DNA of 64,000 bases from the NCBI GenBank assembly GCA_037137455.1, contig JBAXKG010000001.1, positions 62,001-126,000 on the forward strand, in the 5' to 3' direction. Both the position numbers and the translations under genes were made by a program. The DNA is from CAIVAT01 sp037137455. GTDB lineage: Bacteria; Bacteroidota; Bacteroidia; Bacteroidales; FEN-979. Position 1 is the first letter of the stretch, and the number at the start of each line of letters is the position of its first letter. Shown in pieces: positions 55,094 to 63,129 of the stretch. The notes below the pieces were generated by a model. That model searched no databases and was not told the DNA's origin. It was given only the letters and a program-made list of their open reading frames with translations.

Positions 55094-57688
55094 ATGATAA
55101 AAAACATCCTCAAGGCGATAATGATTATTTTGATCGCCACCTCATGCAACGACAACCATTTTATTACCGACAAAGCCTACCGGAAAAAAGTAGAGGCACA
55201 GTTTGAATCACAAAAAGAGTTGGCCAAAAACCGGTCGGAGCAACTATTTGGGGTTTTTGAAAAAGACTTATCGACCCGTGAGAAGGAGGCGCTGAAATTT
55301 CTTTATGCTTACAGTTCATTGAGCGATCTGGCCGATTATAACGGAGATTTCTTTCTGCAGAATGTCCGTTCTTCATTTGCAGCCAGAGATACTTTCAGCT
55401 GGGGAAAAACTGTGCCCGAGAACCTTTTCCGTCATTTCGTGCTTCCCGTGAGGGTGAATAATGAAAACCTTGACTCATCAAGATGGGTTTTCTTTCTTGA
55501 ACTGAAGGAGAGGATAAAGAAACTTCCGATGAAAGAGGCTGTACTTGAAGTCAACCACTGGTGCCACGAAAAGGTGACTTACCGCGCCTCGGATGGGCGT
55601 ACCTCTTCGCCACTGGCATCGGTCAAAACCGCTTATGGCCGCTGTGGTGAAGAATCTACTTTTACGGTGGCCGCTTTACGGGCAGTGGGTATTCCGGCCC
55701 GGCAATGTTACACGCCGCGCTGGGCCCACAGCGATGATAACCATGCCTGGGTTGAAGTTTGGGTTGATGGCAAATGGCATTTCATTGGCGCCTGCGAACC
55801 CGATGCCGACCTCGACCTTGCCTGGTTCACCGCTCCGGCCAAACGGGCCATGTTGGTAAATACCACGGTTTTCGGCGATTATGAAGGGCCTGAAGAGGTA
55901 TTGCAAAAAGATCGGCTCTTCACCAGGATCAATGTGCTTGGAAACTATGCCCCGGTGAAAACTGTTTTTGCGCGGATCGTTAATACCAACAATCAAAACC
56001 TGGAAAACGCCTCAGTCGAATTTCAGTTATACAATTATGCCGAATTCTACCCGCTCTATAAAACTGTAACAAGCCGTGATGGCCTCTGTTCATTTACCAC
56101 CGGGCTTGGCGATCTTTTAGTGTGGGCTTCCAAAGATGGGAAATATGGTTTTCAAAAACTGGATGTCAGGAAAACCGATACCATCACCATTAAGCTTGAC
56201 CGTGAACCCGGACAATTCTTCGAGCTCGAAATCGACCTGGTTCCACCCGCCGTTAATGCAATCAGCAGTTCAGTGAGTGATTCGGCCAAAAAGCGGAATA
56301 GCGACCGTTTGGCTTTCGAAGATAAACTCAGGAGCAGTTATGAGTCCACCTTTATCGACTCTTCAAAATCGACCAGGTTTGCCAAACTGGTAAAAATGGA
56401 TCCGGATACACTTTGGGGATTTCTTCAGAAAAGTCGTGGAAACTGGCGTGATCTCACATCTTTCTTTACAGAATGTACACCTGCCGGAAGATCAATGGTT
56501 TTCAGGATTTTGGAAAATATTTCTGAAAAGGACCTTCGGGATATCGATACCGCAGTGCTCAGCGATCTTGTTATAAATGCCTTGAAATATCCCGCTCTTT
56601 CAATAACAAAAGATGAATTCGGGAAATATGTTCTTTCGCCACGAGTTGATAATGAATGGCTGCGACCTTACAGGGGCTTTTTTCAGTTGGCATTCGATAC
56701 GGGACTTATATGCGCATCCAGGAAAGATCCGATGAAAGTTGCAGACTGGCTACGTAAAAATTTGATTATCAATAAAATGGCGAACTACAGCCGGGCGCCA
56801 CTTACTCCGATAGGTGTTTACGAACTCAAAGTTGCTGATTTACATTCGGCCGATATCTGTTTTGTGTCTGTTTGCCGTAGTTTCGGAATCCCTGCCAGGT
56901 TGGATCCATCCACCAAAGTGCCGCAGTTTTTGAACTTCGGCAAATGGAATGATGTGTATCTCTTCGATAAAAAGGAGAATGCCGGCGCAAAAGGAATCCT
57001 GACTCTGACCAATTCGCCTGCAAACGGCAAGAAACCAGAATACACTACTCACTTTACCGTTGAGGAGTATAAAGATGGCTTTTTCCGTACACTCGATTAT
57101 GAAGGCAGCCCTTTGGTTCAGGACTACCCCTGCACGATTGATGTTCCGGCCGGTCCCTGCATGATGGTGACCGGAAACCGCCTCACCGATGGAACTGTGT
57201 TATCGAAACTAAAGGTATTTGAAGTAAAAGCAGCTGCAAAAAGCAACCAATCTATCGACTTACGCCAAAACAAATTGCCTTTGCCGGAATATGGCAAGAT
57301 CAACCTGGCGCTTTTCAGTTTTAAGATCACCAATGGCATTATCATCGCCTGGATCGATCCGGACAAAGAACCCACAAAGCATCTGCTGGCCGACCTCAGG
57401 CAAAAAAAGAGTGAATTCGGACAATGGAAGGGTAAGTTCATCATGGTCTTTTCATCGGAAGAACAAATGAATTCTTTTATTAAAACCGAGGCAGCCTTGC
57501 TTCCAAAAAACGTTAGCTATTTTGTTCAATCCACCTTTCCGGTCAGGCCGGCAGAAATCAATGCCGGTAAAGGAGGAACGAAAAACCTGCCGGTAGTGAT
57601 CTTTATCAATAATAGAGGAATGATCAATTATCTGTCGGAAGGATACAAGATCGGAATCTGCGAAGAATTGGTCACTTTGTTTAAATAA
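55094..57688 (+). CDS. Transglutaminase-like lipoprotein with a second, degenerate copy
   Basis: The 864-aa protein has a lipobox leader ending LIATSC. Its first transglutaminase core (about 160-270) is complete: YGRCGEESTFTVAALRAVGIPARQ (Cys), HSDDNHAWVEVW (His) and an Asp in EPDADLD. An Ig-like segment follows (about 300-380). A second, similar fold (about 570-630: SADICFVSVCRSFGIPARLD) lacks the catalytic Cys. The C-terminus looks thioredoxin-like without a CxxC. It could process or bind peptides at the cell surface; the true substrate is unknown. Confidence 0.78.
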   Translation: MIKNILKAIMIILIATSCNDNHFITDKAYRKKVEAQFESQKELAKNRSEQLFGVFEKDLSTREKEALKFLYAYSSLSDLADYNGDFFLQNVRSSFAARDTFSWGKTVPENLFRHFVLPVRVNNENLDSSRWVFFLELKERIKKLPMKEAVLEVNHWCHEKVTYRASDGRTSSPLASVKTAYGRCGEESTFTVAALRAVGIPARQCYTPRWAHSDDNHAWVEVWVDGKWHFIGACEPDADLDLAWFTAPAKRAMLVNTTVFGDYEGPEEVLQKDRLFTRINVLGNYAPVKTVFARIVNTNNQNLENASVEFQLYNYAEFYPLYKTVTSRDGLCSFTTGLGDLLVWASKDGKYGFQKLDVRKTDTITIKLDREPGQFFELEIDLVPPAVNAISSSVSDSAKKRNSDRLAFEDKLRSSYESTFIDSSKSTRFAKLVKMDPDTLWGFLQKSRGNWRDLTSFFTECTPAGRSMVFRILENISEKDLRDIDTAVLSDLVINALKYPALSITKDEFGKYVLSPRVDNEWLRPYRGFFQLAFDTGLICASRKDPMKVADWLRKNLIINKMANYSRAPLTPIGVYELKVADLHSADICFVSVCRSFGIPARLDPSTKVPQFLNFGKWNDVYLFDKKENAGAKGILTLTNSPANGKKPEYTTHFTVEEYKDGFFRTLDYEGSPLVQDYPCTIDVPAGPCMMVTGNRLTDGTVLSKLKVFEVKAAAKSNQSIDLRQNKLPLPEYGKINLALFSFKITNGIIIAWIDPDKEPTKHLLADLRQKKSEFGQWKGKFIMVFSSEEQMNSFIKTEAALLPKNVSYFVQSTFPVRPAEINAGKGGTKNLPVVIFINNRGMINYLSEGYKIGICEELVTLFK

Positions 57689-57841
57689 TCAAATTCACTG
57701 ATAACTTTTCATCACATATGGTCAAAACTTGATTATTTTCGTAAATTGCAGATGAAAAACGCAACATTCCTTAAAGAAAAATAATAGGGAAGATCGAAAA
57801 TCCAGCATCAAAAGAGTAGATAATATGTTAATATCCTTATC
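57689..57841. other. Gap with no recognisable gene
   Basis: AT-rich region between the transglutaminase-like gene and the FGE-like gene. A ten-codon ORF at 57752 (ATG AAA AAC...) is too short to call. No -7 box of good quality was found. Confidence 0.4.
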
Positions 57842-58657
57842 ATGAAAAGCAGCTTTAAAAAACTAAAAAAACTGTTTGGTGTTTCTGTTTCGGAACCGTT
57901 GACTTCAACCGAAACTTCTCCAAATCCAATTCTTGACTCAAATTCAGAAACCATCAAATCTTCAGTTCTGAAACCCACCATCGAATGGGTAGAAATTCCG
58001 GCAGGCACTTTTATGATGGGAAGCTCCACTGGTGAAGCAGAGAGGAAAGCCAATGAAGTTCAACACGAGGTAACGTTGAGTTCATTTAAAATGAGCAAAT
58101 ACGAAATTACTTTTGAGCAGTACGATATTTTTTGCGAAGCCACCGGAAAAGAAAAACCGTTTGATGCAGGCTGGGGACGAAAAAATCGTCCGGTAATAAA
58201 TGTCAGCTGGCATGATGCCAAAGCCTTTGCCGATTGGATGGGTTGCCGGTTACCCACAGAGGCAGAGTGGGAATATGCCTGCCGTGCCGGAACAACAACT
58301 CCATTCAATACAGGCGAAAACCTCACTACTTCGCAAGCTAATTATAATGGAAACTTCCCATACAACAATAATCCAAAAGGAGAATACAGGGAAAAAACAA
58401 TTCAGGTGGGCAGCTTTGCTCCCAATGCCTGGAATTTATTCGATATGCATGGCAACATTTGGGAATGGTGCAACGACTGGTATGGCGATTATCCCACAAC
58501 GGAGCAAACAAATCCAAAAGGCCCTGAATCAGGGTCGTTCCGGGTTTTTCGTGGTGGCGGCTGGCGCAACTACGCGCAGCTTTGCAGATCGGCCTTCCGT
58601 TTCAACTACTTTCCCGACTACCGCCACTTCAACATAGGCTTGCGATTGGTTTCTTAG
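57842..58657 (+). CDS. FGE/SUMF1-like (formylglycine-generating-enzyme-fold) protein
   Basis: The 271-aa protein has the FGE-sulfatase domain (about 45-271): VEIPAGTFMMGSSTGEAER, RPVINVSWHDAKAFADWM, RLPTEAEWEYACRAGT, WNLFDMHGNIWEWCNDWYGDY and RVFRGGGWRN near the end. A cysteine is present in QLCRSAFR, but the first cysteine of the copper site (GGSxxC) is replaced (GGWRN). True FGEs oxidise sulfatase cysteines; members without both cysteines are common and often have other roles. No signal peptide is obvious (starts MKSSFKKLKKLFG). No sulfatase lies nearby. Confidence 0.82.
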   Translation: MKSSFKKLKKLFGVSVSEPLTSTETSPNPILDSNSETIKSSVLKPTIEWVEIPAGTFMMGSSTGEAERKANEVQHEVTLSSFKMSKYEITFEQYDIFCEATGKEKPFDAGWGRKNRPVINVSWHDAKAFADWMGCRLPTEAEWEYACRAGTTTPFNTGENLTTSQANYNGNFPYNNNPKGEYREKTIQVGSFAPNAWNLFDMHGNIWEWCNDWYGDYPTTEQTNPKGPESGSFRVFRGGGWRNYAQLCRSAFRFNYFPDYRHFNIGLRLVS

Positions 58658-58942
58658 TTCGAAAGAGATGCGGATTTTTTCAGTTGATTTTGCTGAAATA
58701 TGATAAAAATATGGGATATTTAAGAACTATGAAAAACATTAAAAAATGAAATCTACCGGCAAACCGAAACTATTTACAACCACCCGCTTAAGGTACGATG
58801 TGAATCGCACGGAACTATTGATCGCCGTGTCAGCTATGGTATTTCCCGAACCAGTACAAGTGCTGAAATCACGACAGGAATTGCAATGAATCGAAGGCAA
58901 ACTTTTACTGTTGGCTGCTTAGGTTTGTAATCTTAAACCACC
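58658..58942. other. Gap of about 285 bases, mostly unexplained
   Basis: No confident gene. One short ORF at 58746-58889 is listed separately. No microrepeat, terminator hairpin or clean promoter box was seen before the MFS gene. Confidence 0.35.
58746..58889 (+). CDS. Possible 47-aa small protein
   Basis: ATG to TGA encodes 47 residues beginning MKSTGKPKLFTTTRLRYDVN and ending KSRQELQ. No family is recognised, there is no good ribosome-binding site and the composition does not help. It could be a remnant of a longer gene or chance. Confidence 0.25.
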   Translation: MKSTGKPKLFTTTRLRYDVNRTELLIAVSAMVFPEPVQVLKSRQELQ

Positions 58943-60313
58943 ATGGACCATCATAAAAAAAATATAAGGATCCTGTTGTTGCTGTTTGTAGGTGTACTCA
59001 TGAGCGCACTCGACATTTCCATCGTCGGGCCTGCTATTCCTGCTATTGAAAAATCGATGCAGATCCACGGAGGCGACCTCAGCTGGATCTTTTCTATCTA
59101 TGTGCTGTTTTACCTGTTCGGGATTCCCGTGATGACAAAATTGTCTGATATCCATGGCCGCCGGTTAATATACATTGCATCGGTTTCCATTTTTGGAATA
59201 GGATCAGGATTGGTTTCAATATCGCATGATATAACGCTTCTCCTTATCGGACGAGCTATCCAGGGATTCGGAGCAAGCGGTATTTTCCCCATCGCTACTG
59301 CTACCATCGGGGATGTGTTCCCTATTGAAAAGCGCGGAAGGGCCTTAGGAATCCTCGGTGCAGTATTCGGTATCTCATTTATTTTAGGGCCATTAATTGC
59401 AGGATCACTGCTGCTGTACTTTAATTGGAGTGCTCTCTTCCTTATCAACCTGCCAGTTGCCGCTATTCTGATCATTTTTGCATTCAGGCTGCTGCCCGGA
59501 AAGACCCCAGGGGAAAAACCGTTGATCGATTGGGCAGGAATCATAATGCTGGTAATTGTACTGTCATGTTTTACCCTGGGGTTGAACAATATTGATGTAG
59601 GGAATGTCGCGGCAAGCCTTGGATCATGGTCAGTGCTGCCTTTCCTTTTGACAGTGATGCTATTGACGCCGTTGCTGATAATTTATGAACGGACGCAAGA
59701 AAATTCCATTCTCAACATTAAACTATTTAAGTCCCCCCAGATCCGTTTGGTCGGGGTTATCTCCTTTGGACTTGGATTGTTCCAGTCAAGCGTTGTTTTC
59801 CTTCCGAAATTGGCCGTAGAACTCTTCAATGTTGAACCTTCAAAGGCCAGCTTTATGTTACTTCCTCTGGTGATATCAACAGCCATCATTCCTCCGGTAA
59901 GTGGCCGGCTTCTCGACAAGGTCGGTTCACGGGTAATCGTTTTCTCCGGACTTATCATCGCAGTTGTGGCTCTAATTCTTTTCAGCATGTTGTCGAAAGA
60001 TATCACCCTCTTTTATATCGCTGAGGTTGGTCTCGGTTTCGGGCTGGCAATACGCGCATCTCTCAAATACATAGTGCTCAACGAAAGTGAAGTCAAAGAC
60101 CGTGCGGCTACCCTGGGGATGCTGATTATTTTTATATCGGTGGGGCAACTTACCGGAGCCGCGCTGATAGGAGTAATTGCAGCCGGCTCGCCGAATGGAC
60201 CATCCGGTTTCGGATACGCTTTTCTCGTCTTGACAGCTCTCACATCATTTCTGGTGTTGCTATCAATATTCTTAAAGAGAAGAAAGGATGAAATACCGGA
60301 AGTTAATGGTTGA
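58943..60313 (+). CDS. MFS drug-exporter-like protein (DHA2, EmrB/QacA type)
   Basis: The 456-aa protein has about 14 membrane segments, with MSALDISIVGPAIPAIEKSM (motif C region) and the MFS motif A in SDIHGRRLIYI, and GASGIFPIATATIGDVFP. It would export drugs or lipophilic compounds by proton antiport. No regulator or membrane-fusion partner (EmrA) is adjacent. The VirK-like gene follows with its own -7 box. Confidence 0.85.
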   Translation: MDHHKKNIRILLLLFVGVLMSALDISIVGPAIPAIEKSMQIHGGDLSWIFSIYVLFYLFGIPVMTKLSDIHGRRLIYIASVSIFGIGSGLVSISHDITLLLIGRAIQGFGASGIFPIATATIGDVFPIEKRGRALGILGAVFGISFILGPLIAGSLLLYFNWSALFLINLPVAAILIIFAFRLLPGKTPGEKPLIDWAGIIMLVIVLSCFTLGLNNIDVGNVAASLGSWSVLPFLLTVMLLTPLLIIYERTQENSILNIKLFKSPQIRLVGVISFGLGLFQSSVVFLPKLAVELFNVEPSKASFMLLPLVISTAIIPPVSGRLLDKVGSRVIVFSGLIIAVVALILFSMLSKDITLFYIAEVGLGFGLAIRASLKYIVLNESEVKDRAATLGMLIIFISVGQLTGAALIGVIAAGSPNGPSGFGYAFLVLTALTSFLVLLSIFLKRRKDEIPEVNG

Positions 60314-60321
60314 ATAAACTG

Positions 60322-60329
60322 TATATTTG
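60322..60329 (+). promoter_or_regulatory. -7 box (TATATTTG) for the VirK-like/B12 sensor unit
   Basis: Exact TAnnTTTG match 28 bases before the ATG at 60358. No clear -33 TTG at the usual spacing. Confidence 0.5.
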
Positions 60330-60357
60330 TTTGAAAATCAAACATAATTTCGCATCC

Positions 60358-60831
60358 ATGAATTTGAAAGTTTTAATCCTGATCTGTTTTCTTATTGCCA
60401 GCTGGTCAGGGTTGGCACAAACAACGCGGATTACAAATTTTGATGATCTGATGGCAAATCTCAATGCCGGGGAACAAATACGGGTGGTTATTCATTATGC
60501 CCTTTGTAAATGGTCTCCTGAGCAGGCAGAGCAATCTCCTGTTCCGGATGCAATAACAGGGATGGATATCGACACTTATGAATATTTTGCTCCGGGTGCA
60601 GTGCATAACAAATTTGCTTTTGTTGTATTTGCAAATTCGAAACTTATTATGAACCCTGTCGGAAAAGGGTTCGTTTACAATTACGGAAAAGTCAGAATTA
60701 ATGCCGACAATACCGTGCAGGTTACGGCTAAATATATTCATCCAAAGAATTTCAATGTGAAAATGAATGAATCTTTCAGCTGTAAATTGAATGATGGAAC
60801 AAATAATGAAGGAATTAACCTGTTTAAATAA
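60358..60831 (+). CDS. VirK-like secreted protein
   Basis: The 157-aa protein starts at ATG 60358 with a signal peptide (MNLKVLILICFLIASWSGLAQ). The mature part, FDDLMANLNAGEQIRVVIHYALC and later GPVxKGFxxNYGKVRI-type beta strands, resembles the VirK family of small secreted proteins, whose function is not clear. It is eight bases upstream of the B12-binding gene, so probably co-transcribed. Confidence 0.6.
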   Translation: MNLKVLILICFLIASWSGLAQTTRITNFDDLMANLNAGEQIRVVIHYALCKWSPEQAEQSPVPDAITGMDIDTYEYFAPGAVHNKFAFVVFANSKLIMNPVGKGFVYNYGKVRINADNTVQVTAKYIHPKNFNVKMNESFSCKLNDGTNNEGINLFK

Positions 60832-60839
60832 TCTGAATA

Positions 60840-61898
60840 ATGGAAATAAATGATTTTTTAAGTAAGAAAATATTGGGGTTTAAATCTACTCTTCCGGCAA
60901 TGATCCTTGCTGACCATTTTAGCATGCGACCAGATATGGCAAGGAATTATAGTGAACACCAGAAAGAAAAATTCCAGAAAGACGTTGCCTGGATCCTTTC
61001 ATTCCTTGCCCAGTCGGTATGGGCAGGACAACCTGTTCTTTTTGAAGAGTTTGCATCGTGGCTTAAAACTTTCCTCACCTCTGTAAAGGTTCCAATGAAG
61101 GATGTTGCTGAAAGTCTTGAATTGATAAAAAAAAGGATTAACCAAGAATGTACTGCAGAGGAGAACGAACTAATTAACCCACTCCTTGACAAGGCAATCA
61201 GACTGATTTTGACTGAAGGTCAAAAATTATCTCTTCCGGCCTTGGATAACCATCTCACCACACTGGCACAGAATTACCTTGAAAGCCTGCTCACAGGAAA
61301 CCGGAGTAATGCTTTATCAATAATTATGAACGAGGTAGCTGCCGGCATTCCCGTGAGGGATATGTACCTTCAGGTATTTCAACCGGTTCAATATGAAATT
61401 GGTCGTTTGTGGCAAACCAACCGGATAAGTGTGGCACAGGAGCATTACTGCACCGGAGCCACTCAATTGGTTATGTCGCAGCTTTACCCCTATTTGTTTA
61501 CAGGCGAAAAGAAAGACCGTAAAATGGTAACCACATGCGTACCAGGTGAATTGCATGAAATGGGGGCTCGCATGGTAACCGATTTTTTTGAGATGCATGG
61601 ATGGGACACATATTATCTTGGTGCAAATATGCCTATTGAAGGAGTAATAAACTTTCTTATTGATATAAAACCCCGGTTCCTGGCAATCTCGGCAACTATG
61701 ACTTTTCATGTCAGCGCCGTTGAAGAGATGATTTCCCGAATCAGGTCTGCCACCGGCATCCCATCAGATTTAAAGATCATGGTAGGAGGTTATCCATTCA
61801 AAGTAGCCGAAGGGCTGTGGAAACGTGTTGGAGCAGATGGATATGCCCTTGACGCTTTGGAGGCAGTCGATTTGGCAGATAAATTATTAGCAGCCTGA
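60840..61898 (+). CDS. CarH-type B12-binding light-sensor protein without MerR domain
   Basis: The 352-aa protein has an N-terminal region of about 140 residues without recognised family, then a four-helix B12-binding_2 bundle (about 145-215) with the sequence LWQTNRISVAQEHYC. That gives W-x9-E-H, the signature of CarH-type AdoCbl photoreceptors. A Rossmann B12-binding domain follows (about 225-350) with GELHEMGARMV (ExHxxG, His ligand for cobalt) and MVGGYPF. There is no N-terminal MerR DNA-binding domain, unlike CarH. It is followed after six bases by a histidine kinase, a likely partner. Confidence 0.82.
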   Translation: MEINDFLSKKILGFKSTLPAMILADHFSMRPDMARNYSEHQKEKFQKDVAWILSFLAQSVWAGQPVLFEEFASWLKTFLTSVKVPMKDVAESLELIKKRINQECTAEENELINPLLDKAIRLILTEGQKLSLPALDNHLTTLAQNYLESLLTGNRSNALSIIMNEVAAGIPVRDMYLQVFQPVQYEIGRLWQTNRISVAQEHYCTGATQLVMSQLYPYLFTGEKKDRKMVTTCVPGELHEMGARMVTDFFEMHGWDTYYLGANMPIEGVINFLIDIKPRFLAISATMTFHVSAVEEMISRIRSATGIPSDLKIMVGGYPFKVAEGLWKRVGADGYALDALEAVDLADKLLAA

Positions 61899-61903
61899 TC
61901 GTT

Positions 61904-63097
61904 ATGGAAATATTAGAAAAGCGATTCTCCGTTTTGTGTGACCTGGAAGGCCGCGTTGTTCAGGTACTTGATGATGAGTACCAGGTGCTCTCCTCTTCGA
62001 TATTAGGGAATATGATCTTTTCGAGCGTGGTTCCAAGTGATCTGGATAAAATCATCAATTTTTATCTCGAACTAAAGGAAAAAGGAACGGCAATTGGCTG
62101 GCAGATAAATGTTTCCACACCGAAAGGGGCGGAAACATTCTCTTTTTTTGGAGGAATCTTTGATAACCGTATTGGTATCGCAGCTGCCACCACAAAAAAC
62201 GGAGCCCAGTTATTGTTTGCCGAACTTACAAGAATCAACAATGAACAAACCAATATTATCAGGGCTGCAGCAAAAGTGAACGCGAAACTCCAATACGATC
62301 ACTTGGAGCCTGGTGTATCATATTACGAAGAGCTGAGTCGTTTGAACAACGAACTGGTTAACATTCAGCGCGAACTGTCAAAAAAGAACCGGGAACTTGA
62401 TGAATTAAATAAACTTAAAAATCAGTTTCTTGGGATAGCCGCGCATGATCTTCGCAATCCGATTGGAGTTATACTTGGCTATTCGGAACTCATGCTCGAT
62501 AAACATGGCCCTCCCAATCCTGAAGAGCAAACCGAACTGATTCAGCGAATTTACAAAACCGGTACATTTATGCTTGGCTTGGTAAATGACCTTTTGGACA
62601 TTGCCAACATTGAATCGGGGCAGCTGGAGCTTAACTTATCCGAACAGGATATTGGTCAGGTTATCAGCGAAGTTATTCAGATGAATGAAATCTTTGCCCG
62701 GGCCAAGTCGATGGAAATTGTATTCGACAGACCATCGATACCGGTCATGGCCTTGATAGACCGTCCAAAAATCGAACAGGTAATTACAAATTTGTTGTCA
62801 AATGCTATTAAATACTCATTCCCCCAAACAAGGATTATCATCCGTTTGGAGATTGAAGGCCTATCAGCCAGAATATCGGTTCAGGATCAGGGCCAGGGAA
62901 TCAGGGAAGAGGAGTTGAATAAGCTATTCAAGCAATTTCAAAAAACTTCCACACGGTCCACCGGCGGTGAGAAGAGTACCGGGTTGGGACTGTTAATTGT
63001 GAAAAAAATTGTGGAGGCGCACCAGGGTAATTTCGGTGTAAAAAGCAAATTTGGAGAAGGGTCTCTATTTTTCTTCACTATACCGGTTATATCCTGA
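61904..63097 (+). CDS. Sensor histidine kinase paired with the B12 sensor
   Basis: The 397-aa soluble protein has an N-terminal PAS-like domain (about 1-110), a coiled coil (about 140-170: ELVNIQRELSKKNRELDEL), the H-box GIAAHDLRNPIGVIL, and the ATPase with NLLSNAIKYS (N box), DQGQGI (G1) and STGLGLLIVKKIVEAH (G2). It has no membrane helix, so input must be cytoplasmic, fitting a protein partner such as the B12 sensor 6 bases upstream. No response regulator is adjacent. Confidence 0.88.
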   Translation: MEILEKRFSVLCDLEGRVVQVLDDEYQVLSSSILGNMIFSSVVPSDLDKIINFYLELKEKGTAIGWQINVSTPKGAETFSFFGGIFDNRIGIAAATTKNGAQLLFAELTRINNEQTNIIRAAAKVNAKLQYDHLEPGVSYYEELSRLNNELVNIQRELSKKNRELDELNKLKNQFLGIAAHDLRNPIGVILGYSELMLDKHGPPNPEEQTELIQRIYKTGTFMLGLVNDLLDIANIESGQLELNLSEQDIGQVISEVIQMNEIFARAKSMEIVFDRPSIPVMALIDRPKIEQVITNLLSNAIKYSFPQTRIIIRLEIEGLSARISVQDQGQGIREEELNKLFKQFQKTSTRSTGGEKSTGLGLLIVKKIVEAHQGNFGVKSKFGEGSLFFFTIPVIS

Positions 63098-63129
63098 TAT
63101 GCTGAAGTTGACCGGGAAATTTGCAACGC

